From Breviolum minutum Mf 1.05b.01 (taxonomy: Eukaryota; Sar; Dinophyceae; Suessiales; Symbiodiniaceae): a DNA stretch of 64,000 nt. A model generated the notes under the pieces. The model did no database searches. It saw nothing but the letters and a program-made list of their open reading frames with translations, and was not told where the DNA came from. The DNA is taken from positions 151,111 through 215,110 of the forward strand of contig DF239248.1 in NCBI GenBank assembly GCA_000507305.1, written 5' to 3'. Below are positions 1 to 11,807 of the stretch, in pieces. Positions within the stretch are counted from its first letter, which is position 1, and the number at the start of each line of letters is the position of its first letter. The position numbers and the translations under genes were made by a program.

Positions 1-100
1 CCAATGGTAGGTGCAGGACCTATAGATACCCCTTGCATGCCACCGAACTACAGCTTCCCTTCCCCACAAAAAAAGAACATCTGTGGTGTTAGGAACTTAT

Positions 101-199
101 CTAGTTGGTGGTTGAACCACCCATTGGAAAAATATTAGTCAAAATGGGAATCTTCCCCAGGTAGGGGTGAAAATAAAAAAATGAGAAACCGCCACCCAG
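101..199 (+). mobile_element. MITE family A, copy 1
   Basis: Ends CTAGTTGGTGGTTGAA and GAAACCGCCACCCAG are inverted repeats, with the family core ATATTAGTCAAAATGGGAAT between. No clean 4-bp target duplication, but a longer similar string ending AGGAACTTA lies on both sides (to 99 and to 218). Confidence 0.75.
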
Positions 200-267
200 G
201 TGTGTTATTAGGAACTTAGACTTAGACATACAAATGCCTTGTGAACTGAAAAGAGTTTGGGGGCCCC

Positions 268-594
268 CTACAACCAAAAACCAAATCCCCAGTCACACCC
301 GTCGTCATCTGACAAAATTCTGTCAAAAAGACCCTTGGTTTTTAGGGGTTGAAATCCAAATCTTTGATTTGTCAACTTCACTGACTCAAATATGCGCTCC
401 AGGAAACGATCACATATCCCACCATTTGGAAAAGAAAAAATTATCTTCAAAAGTGCCGGCTGGATGCATTGCTTTGCAGTAAAGATCTTTTCGCTGTGAA
501 GGCGTGGGTATTCCAAGGGCAAACGGACCTCTCGACCTGAACGAGAAGTGAGTTGGCTGCTTAAATGTGGCTCACTCAACCAGTGAGACCACAC
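268..594 (-). CDS. Exon-like open frame, strand ambiguous
   Basis: A 108-codon minus frame whose second half looks protein-like (RIFESVKLTNQRFGFQPL, DRILSDDDGCDWGFGFWL). It begins at GTG, not ATG. The plus strand also has an 82-codon frame from a true ATG at 234. One of the two is probably a real exon, but sequence alone does not decide. No function recognised. Confidence 0.25.
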   Translation of the reverse strand: MWSHWLSEPHLSSQLTSRSGREVRLPLEYPRLHSEKIFTAKQCIQPALLKIIFSFPNGGICDRFLERIFESVKLTNQRFGFQPLKTKGLFDRILSDDDGCDWGFGFWL

Positions 595-602
595 AATAGA
601 AG

Positions 603-900
603 TTCAAACTTGATCTTTTCCTACTAAATGAAACACATCAGTCTTTCAAATGAAACATACCTGCAATTTGAATTGTGGTCCATTTAGGGATATGATATGA
701 TTGTGTTTATTCCACTGGTTAAGCAAAACTCTTGGGGGACTTTCTTTTTGGGGTAGCTTCAAGTGAAATGTTAGCGAACACTAGTTGAAAGGGTACTTGA
801 GAAAGTATAGGTGTGGATCTTGTTTGTTTACCCTTCCTCCCATAAACATGGAAGTAAAAAATGCGTGAATCTTCAATAGCTTTTACTTTTCAAATATAGA
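603..900. other. No feature seen
   Basis: AT-rich, no coding-like frame, hairpin or family repeat recognised. Confidence 0.5.
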
Positions 901-920
901 AACATATAGAAACGTTCCTC

Positions 921-986
921 TGAACCAATTGGAAAAACTCGCCGGGTAGGGTTGAACATTAAAAAATATTTGAAACCACCACCTAG
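921..986 (+). mobile_element. MITE family A, copy 2 (truncated)
   Basis: Only the right half is intact (AAAATATTTGAAACCACC to CCTAG); the left terminal repeat is lost. Confidence 0.6.
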
Positions 987-1450
987 GGGCTTATCACCCC
1001 AGTTACCCAATCATATTGGGCCACTTCTAGGGTCCCCATGCCCCTCAAGCCACCACCTAGCATTGGAAATTCACCATTTCCCAAGCACTTGGCACCTTCC
1101 ACACCGATCCACACTGAACCACACCATGCCAGTACCAGTAGGAGCGCCATGCGGCATGGCAAAGGCCACCCTATAGGACCGATAGCGAAGAGTTATATAA
1201 AAACCTTGGAGTAAAAGCCTTGGAAGGATCACAAATATCACAACCTCCACGCAATTTTTTGGAGATATGTTCACCCTAATGATTCGGAACATCGGATCAC
1301 CTATATAATAGTTGTTTTTCTAGGAAAATTTCGTGATATTCAAATATTTAAAGAAAAGATACACATTGCTGAAAGACTACGGGCTATGTTTTTTTACAAA
1401 TAGCACCTATTGCCGTTGACGTCCGAACACTTCATCAGAATGACTTCCAG

Positions 1451-1637
1451 GAATGGATGGCTGTGAAGAAATGGAACTTGCCGACGAAGATGTTTGTGTT
1501 ACAATACACTCCCAAAAACTAACGTGGAAACGTGGATGCCCAACCCTACACATCTGGCATCCAGTCATATTCTCAAACAATAATTGGGGTGTCAAATCAG
1601 CTTCTGAGCGTACTAATGCAGGTTCCAATACTCTCAG
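1451..1637 (+). CDS. Internal or first exon, unknown gene
   Basis: A 187-bp stretch bounded by a canonical acceptor (CTTCCAG before 1451) and donor (CTCAG|GTGATT after 1637). It carries an ATG at 1453 and reads MDGCEEMELADEDVCVTIHS and then WGVKSASERTNAGSNTL, an acidic then polar sequence. The opposite strand also stays open for about 100 codons here, so strand is chosen on splice signals and ATG context. Function unknown. Confidence 0.45.
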
Positions 1638-1767
1638 GTGATTGGATCCCAATGGCAAAAATGATGGTTTGGGAAAAGGTGGCTCCGGTGAAAAAAAAAG
1701 CACTTTTTTGGGTATCAATGTTGAAAATTTGGGGAATCGCTAGAAATTCGGCCAGGTCTTTTTTTTT

Positions 1768-1864
1768 CTAATTGGTGGTTCAACCCCTTTGAGAAATCTT
1801 AGTCAACATGGGAATCTTCCCCAAATAGGGGTGAAAATAAAACATATTTGAAACCACCACCCAG
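1768..1864 (+). mobile_element. MITE family A, copy 3
   Basis: Complete element with inverted ends and core. Flanked by the 4-bp direct duplication TTTT on both sides, although TTTT is weak evidence in a T run. Confidence 0.75.
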
Positions 1865-2546
1865 TTTTGGGAACAGGATACTTTTTTGCTTTAAGATCCA
1901 ATTGACTGCGGAATAGGAAAGGATAATTTGGAAAGTGTTGGAAACATGGTTCTTTTCTTTCATAGCTCCCTTCCCATCATATTTCACAAAAAAAGCAGCT
2001 TAAAACATGAAGCAAACATATCAATCCTTCAAGGATGTTCCCCTTACAAAATTGAAACATGATGAATCACCTCACGTAAGAATTTTTGTAATTATTTCAA
2101 TATATCAAATCTATCAATATATATATAAGTATATATTATATATATGTGCGTGTCCACATATTCCATGTTACAAGCTCGAGGGCGTTTCCTATTTTACCCG
2201 GACCAAAAAGGGAGAACATCATGGCGTCAAAAACCGAGCCTGGGGAGCCAGTACATGCTATAGATCACCAACTGGTCTCCTAATAACACCTTTATTACAA
2301 GTATCTTCCCCCCCCCAAAAAAAGGTGGCACCTCAAAATATGTGGGTTCAAAAAACGATTGTTTCCTTTTGAAATGGCACTTGGATTGGGTGCAATGTTA
2401 GATTCAGGGAATCTAAACTCCTTTGACTTTTGAGTCTTGATGGGGGATGATGGGGGTACTTATGATTAATTCAATCTTGGAAGGGTGTTTAGAAGGCTTG
2501 GGTTAGTCCGCTTTCATGATTCTCATTTGGGCAAGCCCTGCCTGGC

Positions 2547-2711
2547 ACTTAGAGGATCATCCCAGTTAGTATGTAGTGATAGTAACCCTCCATCTACAAG
2601 CCATGAAACGGCCATTTGGAAAGGGGGAATAACCCCGGTTCGGAGTTCGGGGCTTTTAATCACCATGGTCCTGGTTATTAAACACGTACAAGTCATGGGA
2701 TGATCCTCCAA
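2547..2711. mobile_element. MITE family I, copy 2
   Basis: ACTTAGAGGATCATCCCAG and ATGGGATGATCCTCCAAAT ends; an open frame across it is not considered coding. Confidence 0.72.
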
Positions 2712-2717
2712 ATATAT

Positions 2718-2815
2718 CTAGTTGGTGGTTTCAACCCCTTTCAAAAATACTAGTCAAAATGGGAATCTTCCCAAACTAGAGGTGAAAATAAAAAATATTT
2801 GAAACCACCACCCAG
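2718..2815 (+). mobile_element. MITE family A, copy 4
   Basis: Complete, CTAGTTGGTGGTTTCAA to GAAACCACCACCCAG, with ATAT target duplication. Inserted 7 bp beyond the end of a family I element. Confidence 0.85.
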
Positions 2816-2947
2816 ATATGGTTTCAGATCCACATCTTTTTTTGCCAAAAAAAAACTCCCCTCCCAACGTTCAATCTCTCCTCTTGTCGTGCAGCCTCTT
2901 GACGGGAAACCAATGGTTCAGAATGCACATAAGCCCTTGATACGGCC

Positions 2948-3328
2948 TCATTTCTGTGGGGTGGGTACGTGCCTGGTGGGGGGGTAGGTTGGTTGACTAG
3001 TCACTACTTTCGTATACTTTCGTGCTGCTCTTCGGTGTCGGTTCATTAGAAGTATACCCCTGGTGGTCGTCCAAGCGCGGCTGCGTCCAACCCCATTGCC
3101 GGCAGGTCCTACTTTTTTGCCTTTAAAATTTGCTTTTTTGCTGGTAGGGTATTTGGGAGCATTCTTTGTGCAATTTGGATGCGGATGCATTCTTCCGGGA
3201 AGATTTCCATGTCTTGCAAGTGCCATTAGATGCTCCAAGGTCAGCTGCTGCGTTTCCATGAGGGTTGACATTGTATGGTGGCAATGCTTGCAGCGAGCGC
3301 GGTCCCCGCTGTGTGATCCAGGACCCAT
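2948..3328 (-). CDS. 126-residue ORF with CxxCH motif, unknown
   Basis: Starts at a true ATG (3326-3328). The first two thirds are GC-rich and protein-like: ARCKHCHHTMSTLMETQQL, then TLEHLMALARHGNLPGRM, followed by a lysine-rich stretch. The CKHCHH cluster plus a later cysteine could be part of a small zinc-binding unit, but no named family fits. A donor-like site (AAAAAA|GTAGGA, near 3130) suggests the true exon ends after about 66 codons and the rest is intron. Possibly linked to the minus-strand ORF at 3982-4224. Confidence 0.4.
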   Translation of the reverse strand: MGPGSHSGDRARCKHCHHTMSTLMETQQLTLEHLMALARHGNLPGRMHPHPNCTKNAPKYPTSKKANFKGKKVGPAGNGVGRSRAWTTTRGILLMNRHRRAARKYTKVVTSQPTYPPTRHVPTPQK

Positions 3329-3981
3329 CGGCTCTTCTTCGTGTTAATCCGTAGAGTGGAGGACCCCCGCAAACACAGGAGGGGTATAGGCATAGGGGTA
3401 TAAATCTATCCACTGACCATCATCAATTTGATGGTAGCCTTGCTTCTGATGACAGTGATACGTCCAAGAAATATATATAAAATATTCTTGGGCATGCGAA
3501 ACGCATCCCAAAAACTGTGGGAAGTCAATGTTAATGTAGGATGACTTCCAACTAAAATACTGTAACAACCGATATTGATAATCAAATTTGCATGAATTTG
3601 TTGCAGGTATAGGTGGCAACACCCAAGTATACGAATGACACTTGGCATCACCAAAAAAAGGGCGGCAAAGTGGTGAATTCCACCTTCAGACAACCACGAA
3701 ACTGAGGAACACTCTTGACAAACAATTAATTATTCGAGAAACTCGTCACCGGTACCGGTGTATGGAAGTTGCCTTAGTTATCTCAAAACATGGCAAATAT
3801 GCCGGGCCGCCAGCTGGTATCTTTCCTTCAATGTTGTTACTTTAAATGGATCATCATATGTGATCATTCAGGTGCATAACATGTAAAGTCCCAGCCATTT
3901 CCTGAGATGACATGAGATCATTCCTGGCCCCAACCACATTTCTCCTTCAGAAAACCCGGAGGAAAAATCACCATAGACAAA

Positions 3982-4224
3982 TTAGAACCATTTCTTCACC
4001 CAAAATGTCATACGCGATTTTGTTAAGATGAACTTTGCCCATGGGATCATATCAGCACAAAAGAAGGCCTCCTGTTCACGCACACGTGCTTCCTCCTCTT
4101 GACGTCGTTGATCTTCCTGCAGGTCGTATGAGGCATTTTTGAAACTCGACGACCCGTGAGAATTTTTTTGCGCGATCAGGGGAAGCGATCGACATGAACA
4201 AAGTCTTATTTCGGATGCGGCCAT
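3982..4224 (-). CDS. 80-residue ORF with short coiled coil, unknown
   Basis: From an ATG at 4224, the frame reads through a charged helix-forming stretch (LQEDQRRQEEEARVREQEAF) and then CADMIPWAKFILTKSR to a TAA at 3982. The Gln/Glu/Arg-rich segment is what a coding exon with a coiled coil would look like and is unlikely to arise by chance from non-coding DNA of this composition. No family recognised; it may be the last exon of a larger minus-strand gene. Confidence 0.45.
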   Translation of the reverse strand: MAASEIRLCSCRSLPLIAQKNSHGSSSFKNASYDLQEDQRRQEEEARVREQEAFFCADMIPWAKFILTKSRMTFWVKKWF

Positions 4225-4486
4225 TCCAGTATTGAAAATGCATACATGCAATTATGGTACTGCAAAATCTGCCCGTCTTCGTAGATGATCCATTATCACT
4301 TGAAAAATAAGGATATGTTCATCTTAATCTCACTATTGCTGGGATTTTCCAGGCATATGCCAAGCATCATGGTGTGGTTTGACAGGCTAAAAAACATGTC
4401 ATCCTTCACCAAGCTAACACCAAAGCACTGTGAAGCTGTAAGGTGGAGTTTCACGTGGTCAAATGGTCCAATTCAACATGTCGTGT

Positions 4487-4586
4487 CTGGTTGGTGGTTT
4501 CAATCCACTTGAAAAATATTAGTCAAATTGGGAATCTTCCCCAACTAGGGGTGCAAAGAAAAAATGTTTGAGTTGCCACCACCTAG
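4487..4586 (+). mobile_element. MITE family A, copy 5
   Basis: Complete element, CTGGTTGGTGGTTTCAA to TTGCCACCACCTAG. Flanks GTGT and GCGT differ at one base, compatible with a decayed 4-bp duplication. Confidence 0.75.
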
Positions 4587-4589
4587 GCG

Positions 4590-5150
4590 TTCTATCTGCG
4601 TTACATACATCCACACACCTACCCCGTGGAGATTTCTGAAAATCCTTGTTATTCTAAAATGGCCCAAAAATAGCTAGCAATGAAATTTCAGGAACCTACT
4701 AGGGTGTCCATGGAAGCTAGCAACCACTTAGGAAGTTGGTTTATAACCTACCAAGGGGACGTACAACCTACTTATATAGGCGTTATAATTAATCCATTTC
4801 CTAAGTATCATGGACATCCCAGCGGCCACCAAACTTGTCCTTATGATCATTGCTGAATAATTTGGATGCAAATAGCCATGGCCAACAGAAATTATTTGCT
4901 AGCAGGAAATTCATCCTTTGGAAATAAGAAGCAATCCCACAAATTCCGTTGGAAATTATGGATTCTACCAGGTTCTTTGATGAACAGAACATGTGTTTCT
5001 GAGTCATCATTCTCCTTTCAAAAAGGTCTACTATTCAAAAGCATGTATCTCTAGGTAATCTTCCTGCATGTTTTTTTGTGTAATTTGCTGTCTTCGACAA
5101 AAACGAGTCAACGACCAGTATGACATAGTTGGTTGAAGGCTACCTCTGGT
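4590..5150. other. No confident feature
   Basis: Two short opposed open frames around 4801-5054 are not convincing. No terminal inverted repeats recognised. Confidence 0.45.
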
Positions 5151-5155
5151 TTAGT

Positions 5156-5262
5156 CACCCTTACAGGGAACTAACTGACTAACCTGTACAAAGCCGAAAA
5201 CTAACATGACGGTGGGAAAACCAGGTGATGTTCCATTGCCAGGTTAGTTTTCGAGGGGGGTA
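5156..5262 (+). mobile_element. MITE family E, copy 1 (diverged)
   Basis: ACCCTTACAGGGAACTAAC left end and GTTAGTTTTCGAGG right end. Confidence 0.5.
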
Positions 5263-5263
5263 A

Positions 5264-5788
5264 TTGGAATGTTATAAACGTAGATATGTTTAAACATTAC
5301 ATCCAAGTGCAAGGTTTGAGATAAACGTATTAATGGTCAGTACAAATACCCAAAACAACAATCATTGGGGCAATTGAACAAAAATCTGTCCAACAAAAAA
5401 CTGGCAATCTTCCTTAAAGGTCGGGGTGAAGAAAAAAATTGATAAAATACACGTGGAAGCACCATCTTCACACAGTACGTACTTTTCTGAGAATATTAAG
5501 CAATTTCAGCACCACCTACAGAGTTCCCCCCTTACATCAATAGATTCAAAAAGGCTCCCCCTTCTCCTCTCGTAGCCACGCTTCTTGTGCTTCCTGTTGG
5601 AGAATCCAAGTGTTATGTTTATCCCATCCAACCACCTACAAGGGCTACAAGTTGATTAAGTGGTCCCAGCAAATCTTCAAAATCTCCTTGAAAGAATCCT
5701 GCCATGGGATGGGATGGAACTACCTCGGAATGTACATATGTAGTAAATCACAAATATTCACCAACCAGCCAGCCACTGATTTATATAC
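5264..5788. other. Mostly featureless, weak open frame
   Basis: A plus frame from 5610 (KGYKLIKWSQQIFKISLKES) could be an exon but starts at GTG and runs into the palindrome at 5789. Confidence 0.3.
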
Positions 5789-5901
5789 CCCTAAGGATCC
5801 ATACCCTTCCCTAGAGTAGGTTTGATGGTCCCAATCCCATCCCCACAATAGGATTACAGGGGAAATCCCTTTCTCAGGACCTGTCTGGATCCTTAGGGTA
5901 C
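5789..5901. mobile_element. Palindromic element (family L)
   Basis: CCCTAAGGATCCATACCC and GGATCCTTAGGGTA ends. Related GGGATCCTTAGAATG blocks occur at 19219 and 52521. Confidence 0.5.
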
Positions 5902-6268
5902 TTCATTATGCTCCACATCGACAGTGGGTGAATAAGCCCTGATATCCCTGCCCCTTGTTGAGATACGCCTACACCACCCTTCCGAGGCAGTTATAAAGGA
6001 GGGCAACATAGCAGGAAAACATCCAGGAGAAACATGTTTCTTATTAAGCTCGTTGTCTCAGAATCAATGATTGTTTTTATAGAGATACTAAATTCCAGTG
6101 ACCTTTGGGGGGATTCAAGCAAACTAGTTTTCCTTCAAGGTTGCCAACAAATGCCGAAACCTTCAGTACACTCATATCTAGCTAACTTTTATAGCAAGTG
6201 CACCATCAGGAACTTGCGTTCACCACTTGCAAGTTGCAGTGATCCTCCAAGTAAGCAATGTTATTTAC

Positions 6269-6460
6269 TCAAACGATATCAACAACCACATACAACCACC
6301 ATTTCCAAAAATATATCCAACAGCCACAATCGCCAACAGCCCCTCTCGCCTCTTGTTGTCTTGTTGTCATGGGCATCTGTAAATGTACAGTGCATCCTCT
6401 TCTCCATTGCCCTGCCGCATCTTGTAGTTCTTGAAATTCAGAGGCAAGAGTGCTGATCTC
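6269..6460 (-). CDS. Exon-like open frame, unknown
   Basis: Follows a good acceptor on the minus strand (CCTCAG before 6460) and reads EISTLASEFQELQDAAGQWR and MTTRQQEARGAVGDCGCW before ending in a tryptophan-rich, less convincing tail. The plus strand has a 140-codon frame across the same region but with lower-complexity content. Lies next to a family H-like end at about 6555-6592. Function unknown. Confidence 0.35.
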   Translation of the reverse strand, partial: EISTLASEFQELQDAAGQWRRGCTVHLQMPMTTRQQEARGAVGDCGCWIYFWKWWLYVVVDIV

Positions 6461-7249
6461 CTGAGGCCCGGGTCCTCCAAAAAAGGTCCCCTTGGGGAGC
6501 TGATAGGTAACCCATGGGGAATGGTGGGAAAAACATTCCCTTAATAAGGGGGGGGGGGGTGGCATTGGGGTGGGGCACCCTTAGATTTCCATGATAGATC
6601 ATAGGGTCATGACTCCCACTTATAAGTTGACCTTGTTTGTGGACCTTTTAGGGAAAATATATAACAACATTGCATTGCAGTTGCCATCATCCATCAACAA
6701 CGAATTGGATGGTACCTGTGGATGTCTTCCGGGTCAAGTAGCAGGTGATGTACCAGCAAAATAAGGCAAATCTAGGCGTTACATGGTTGGTATATGTAAA
6801 CATATCTAGTTGGTGCTTGAACCACCCTCTCCAAAAACCACAACAAATTTCCAAGTTGGATCATGAAAACTCCAAGTTTGTCAGGTAGTAAAACTGCCTG
6901 AAAAGGATGAATATATATACAATAATATGTCCCATATGCAGCATAAATGAACATATATATATATAATATATGTACATTTCGATAAATATATTTACACAAT
7001 AGATATAGGTATATTGTAAATATATATATATATACTCACGGCAATCTCTTTAAACACCTGCCGAAAAGTCATCAAGCGATCAACCTCAACTTCCAGAGTT
7101 GTTCAAATCATCCATCTTTCACCAAGCAACAAAAAACACTTGCAATGTTCAAAATCTATCAAAATCTTGGCTCAAATTCCATGAATCTGAAACAGTTTGA
7201 AGGAATGGACGAATGCCAGAATGCCAAAAACGCAAATAAAACATCTGAA

Positions 7250-7353
7250 ACCAGGTGATTCAAGTCGTGACCTTTTCATCCCCTATTTGGAGGTCACTTA
7301 ACTTTTGAAAGGGTCACGAAGCCATCCCACAAAGGTCATAAAGAATTGCCAGG
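7250..7353 (+). mobile_element. MITE family B, copy 1
   Basis: Starts ACCAGGTGATTCAAGTCGTG; internal TTTGGAGGTCACTTAAC and GAAAGGGTCAC; right end AAGAATTGCCAGG diverged. Confidence 0.65.
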
Positions 7354-7479
7354 TAAAATGATGACTGCCAAGTTGTTCAAGGTTAACAAAAAGCACATCA
7401 TGACACCTCAGCGTCGTGAGGTGTCATTTTTGTCTTCACCGCCAGGTGTTTTTCCCAACAAAAAACTTCCCCAAACAGG

Positions 7480-7690
7480 GATCATTATATATTACCAAGC
7501 CAAACACTGCATAATTATTGGCAAATTACTCAAAATTACCATACATTTTGGCATTGCTTCAGTCTCTCCAATATGGGTCCCAATTGAATGATCCCTGTAA
7601 TAGACCTCTTGGTAAAACATACATGATGAAACATATCACTTGATAGTGTTGTCACTCAAATCCCACTTTCAGGGGAAGTCCAAACAGTTT
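7480..7690 (+). repeat. Dispersed repeat family N, copy 2
   Basis: Same ordered blocks: ACCATACATTTTGGCATTGC, GACCTCTTGGTAAAAC, TTGTCACTCAAATCCCA. This suggests one element of at least 130 bp. Confidence 0.55.
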
Positions 7691-8017
7691 GCCAAGCACT
7701 TGTGGCATCCAAAAAGGTGATCTGATCACTGCTCTTGGGGAAATTTGTCACCCACAATCTCTGGAGAAAATCCCTTCAGAAGACTGACCATGAAAAATCC
7801 ACTGTGGATTTCAAATGCCAGAAAAAAAAAACACATCATATATATATATATATATTCATAATATTCATATATCATATTAGCCACTTTGTGGTACAGTAAG
7901 TGCTCAATGTTTGTTGACTTCATTAACCCTCGTCTTCCAAAACCAGTCGCCTCGAGGACATCGAAACGTTCCTCCGCTACACAAACTTCCACCTGAGGTC
8001 GGAGCCATGTGGGTTAC

Positions 8018-8157
8018 GGACGGAGGATGGGCTCCCAGGACGGAGGGATACGTGGTTAATAACCATGGTGATCCTAAGTTCCCTTACGGATCGGCTGGTG
8101 GGACCCCTTCCCAATGGCCGAATTTCAATTACTTACTAACGGGGATGATCCTTTCAA
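8018..8157. mobile_element. MITE family I-like, diverged
   Basis: Interior GGTTAATAACCATGGTGATCC and right part ACTTACTAACGGGGATGATCC match family I; tips are diverged. A similar diverged copy lies at about 58899-59034. Confidence 0.5.
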
Positions 8158-8924
8158 AAGTATTGAACCCTACATGAGGTCAGTGAAAAATGGCGAGCCA
8201 TGAACCAGGAGAAATGGCGGCGGGTAAATATTCCCGTCAGATGGAGCATTTGAGGGTGGTCCAGAAATTTCAAGGAGGAAACAAAATCCAGGTTGCTTAA
8301 GAATTTCCTACAGGGTTTGATGGGACTGGTTTATATTTACCTATACATTTAGTTGATCTTTGAAAATAATAACCAAGACCAAGCAAAACAATTTACCAAT
8401 TTCAGTCTAGTTAAAATCATGTTTGGACCGACAAAAACATCAGGGATTTTTCAGGTCAGCAGGGCTGACCTTAGCTCAACACCCCGGTAGCACCTGCCAG
8501 GGTTCCACCATCCCCAAAAAAGCAACGAGTCTCGTCTTCGAAGCATGAGTTTTTCAGGTGCTTTAGCTGTTAGTTTCAGGGTATGGAAACTTCGGAATGT
8601 GATGTTTTTTCACACTCGTGAAAATCATAGTCATACTGCAAGGGAAGATGGTGGGATCCCCTGGAAACAAAGGCGATATAACATCATATTTCCTGTCCAA
8701 TCCGGGGATCAACAAAGGGACTAAAATAATCATGGTCCAGTGGTCATGAACTGCCACCAACCTAAACAACGCACTAAGGGACACATCAGATCACTCAAAA
8801 TCGCTATACATTTACATTTGCTTTGATTGCTATGGGTTTTTCAATGACCCCAAACGAAAGAAAGGGGCGCTTGTGGTTTTTGGTGGGGTCTAGTCCTCAA
8901 AATAGACCATGAATGCTTCCAGTT

Positions 8925-9113
8925 TCACATACCATGAACGGCTAAAAATGCAATTGACAAACTATAAAAACTTTTTTTTGTACCATAATACAATTTTGGC
9001 GCCTGTTGCTGCAGCTGTTCCATTCCGGTTCCCGCTTCCGCAAGCAACATGTCAAGGATGGAAGAAACATCTTCTGAGAAGTCGTTTTCCAAGACCTGCC
9101 ATTGAAGAAACAT
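8925..9113 (-). CDS. 62-residue ORF or terminal exon, unknown
   Basis: From a true ATG, reads MFLQWQVLENDFSEDVSSIL then DMLLAEAGTGMEQLQQQ, an acidic helical stretch that looks coding. The last 20 codons are AT-rich and may be intronic or UTR. An acceptor-like CAATGGCAG| lies just inside the ATG, so the real exon may begin at 9097. Not recognised. Confidence 0.4.
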   Translation of the reverse strand: MFLQWQVLENDFSEDVSSILDMLLAEAGTGMEQLQQQAPKLYYGTKKSFYSLSIAFLAVHGM

Positions 9114-9249
9114 GGAATTTCATAGGCTTGATACCAGTCCAATCCCACAACAGTCAACCATGCAGTAAGGGGACCCCAGTATTACATGTAAATGGACTTG
9201 TCACTGCTTCTCAACTGGACAAAAAAAGATGAGTAGTGATGTAAAACAT

Positions 9250-10180
9250 ATACATGCTGCGTGTTGGGATTATCACCGTATTGATCCGTATTGTTTCTCT
9301 GTAGCCCGAACCCTAAAAATACAAAGCTGATATATAGATACCGGCGATGAAGGATGGAACATGAATGTTCTCAAGGGGGTGTGGGTTGAATTTTCCTATC
9401 ACAAATGCGAACCCGCCCAAGAAATAAGGCCATGAGGGGTTATTAACCATTCTTGTCCCTCATACTGTCATACTATCATATTCTTGAATCATACCTTCTA
9501 AGGGCACATATAGAAACGAAGAGCAAGAAGTAGCAGCAACACAGCCTATTCAGGAAAGAAACGGGAGGATACTGGAAAAAAAACATACGTGCCCTGGAAA
9601 AGTTGCCACAGGACCACCGGAAAAGACGAGCTTATTTTTTTCCAAGGGTTGTTTTCTTTTCCATGGAACGTAAGTTTTTTTCTCCACAGAACGTATTTTT
9701 TTTTCCAGGCAACGATTTTTTCCAGTATCATCCCTGACAAAAACACAAACATTAAAACAAAACAACAGCTTTCTACGAACCACAAATGAAAGCTACCTGA
9801 CAATTGCAACACTGCTGCCCCCAGTTTTTGCGACTCAACTGAACTTCCTCTAATGAAGGCGCAGTAAAAGCCATGCCCTAACTATATTTTTCGCTAAAAA
9901 CAGGATTTTTTTCCCACAAGGTGGGCCCAAAGTCACCAGTCATTGTAGGGTGAGTCACTCCATTTGTAAGTGAAACTTGAAGGTTCCACCACGGCGTCAC
10001 GTCATGGTATCCCACGGTCGTTTGAAGGAAGGGAAATTCCATCCCTTAAGAGGTCAATCTGAGGGACCCACCCCCCCAATGCCAATCTTCTCCCCAGAAA
10101 ATAAGGTCTTATTGGGCAGAACATGTTTATCTACATGATGAAACTCATCCTAAGTGCCAGAGAAGCTTTAAAAACGAATC
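9250..10180. other. AT-rich spacer
   Basis: Contains T-rich and A-rich runs giving Lys/Phe frames on both strands (9546-9812), judged non-coding, and a GTAGGGTGAGTCACTCC block resembling family J. Confidence 0.4.
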
Positions 10181-10189
10181 AACCCCAAA

Positions 10190-11290
10190 CAATCCATGCA
10201 TGGTATATTTACCTACACTTACCATAATTCCAACTGTGGGTAGATATACTATCATGGATAGTATGGGAACTGTTGGTTGGAATGATCAGGCAAATCTGAA
10301 GGTTTGAGATTGGGATCCCCAAAGTCCATTTTGAACCCCACACTGTTGTTGCTAGCAATCCAAGTTCACATCCTATCTCCGATCCACTATTTTGGCAATA
10401 TCTGAGTCTAAATGCAAAATGTCTCACACTGGCGAATTTTGACATAAACATCAACCACCAACACATGACAATAGACAACCAGATTTTTCAAACCCAAACA
10501 ACCCATAGGATTGCTGTATTTACCTACACCTACACAACATTGATCCCATAGAAATGCATCCTTACATGTGGATAAATATACCTGTCCCATGGATGATATC
10601 TGGCCAAATGGAATAATATTTCACTGAACCTAAGCAATGGTATCTCCATCTGGTCAAATTATTATAAACTAGTTAAATACCACATAATGACCAAAAAAAA
10701 AAATGGTTTCAATCCCTCAAACTAATGGTTTCCCTGATTTGTTGGCGACTTCCCTTACTTTTCACCATTAGGGGGCCGTGAAGTGAGGTCGCCTCTCGAA
10801 TGGGTTGAAGCAGGTCATCTCGTACTTGTCCCAAGCGCTGCTGCACAGCAGCGACTGTGATAGTGACACTGGTTGTAGGTACCTAACGCAGCCAGCAAGG
10901 ATCATTTACTAGGAACTAGTACTACCATGGGAACCACTGTTCCTTGATTATTCAATTTTTGAAGTTTTTTTGTGGTAAATAACCTGGTTTTTATGTGGCT
11001 AACCAGTTGGGGTTGGTAGTTTATCTCATTATTTTCAAGGTTTTATACATCCCAAGTGGCGCAGGATTTCTTCCATCAACAGTAGTATCCATGGGAATTC
11101 CCACTTATTTTCCTGTTTTTTTTTTTGGGGGGGGGTATGGGTTATACATATACATATGTATCTGTTATAACTCCCATAGTTTGAGGGATAGAAACCTTTA
11201 CAGTATGTATGTGAGTTTGAGTGAGGATGTTATTTCAGATGTGTGGCTACCTCCAACCAAACATAGGACCCAGGTTTTGGAGTTCGGGTA
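10190..11290. other. Decayed MITE remnants
   Basis: Two degraded family C-like stretches (about 10188-10265 and 10495-10590), a family F fragment (10600-10680) and a family M right end (11070-11090). No gene. Confidence 0.4.
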
Positions 11291-11347
11291 ATGATAATGA
11301 TGATGATTATGATGATGATGATGGTGATGATGATGATGATGATGATG
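11291..11347. repeat. GAT trinucleotide microsatellite
   Basis: Near-perfect GAT repeat with a few substitutions; the minus-strand poly-histidine frame is spurious. Confidence 0.85.
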
Positions 11348-11807
11348 AAAGTGAATATGGTAACAACATGTAACAACGACTACGACTATAATTAACAAGA
11401 TCATTACCACAGTTACTACAGTATCACACACTACTAAACTATTCTAGACCAAACATGTACAAAATAATACCTATCTGCAATTGCACGTGCCCTTCTTTGG
11501 ACCTTTGAAACATGAAAAATGACCTGTATCACCAAAACCTTCCAGTAGCATCCACATCAGTTTTTGCTGTGATCGACATGACATCAACTGAAAGTTGACA
11601 CGGGGACGTATGCCCCAGCACACCACCAAATTCAGCTATACAAAATTCTGAAGCATTCGAACATTAACCGTTACTTCAACCTACCAGTAGAGCCGCACGA
11701 CGCGGTGGTGGAAGTTTCAAGAATAGGAAACGTATAGGAGAGACTGGTTGCTGTGAATCACGGATGACAAAGCAAAAACATTGATGGATCGAACTGTCCA
11801 GCGGTGT

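Noticed and set aside
952..1292. Opposed frames over 952-1292
   Set aside because: Begins in a truncated MITE and is proline/histidine-biased; no start or splice support on either strand.
2007..2372. 121-codon plus frame
   Set aside because: AT-rich Ile/Tyr-rich start over a TA run; no splice logic or protein-like composition.
9546..9812. Overlapping minus frames with Lys/Phe-rich content
   Set aside because: They arise from A- and T-rich runs and lack coding character.
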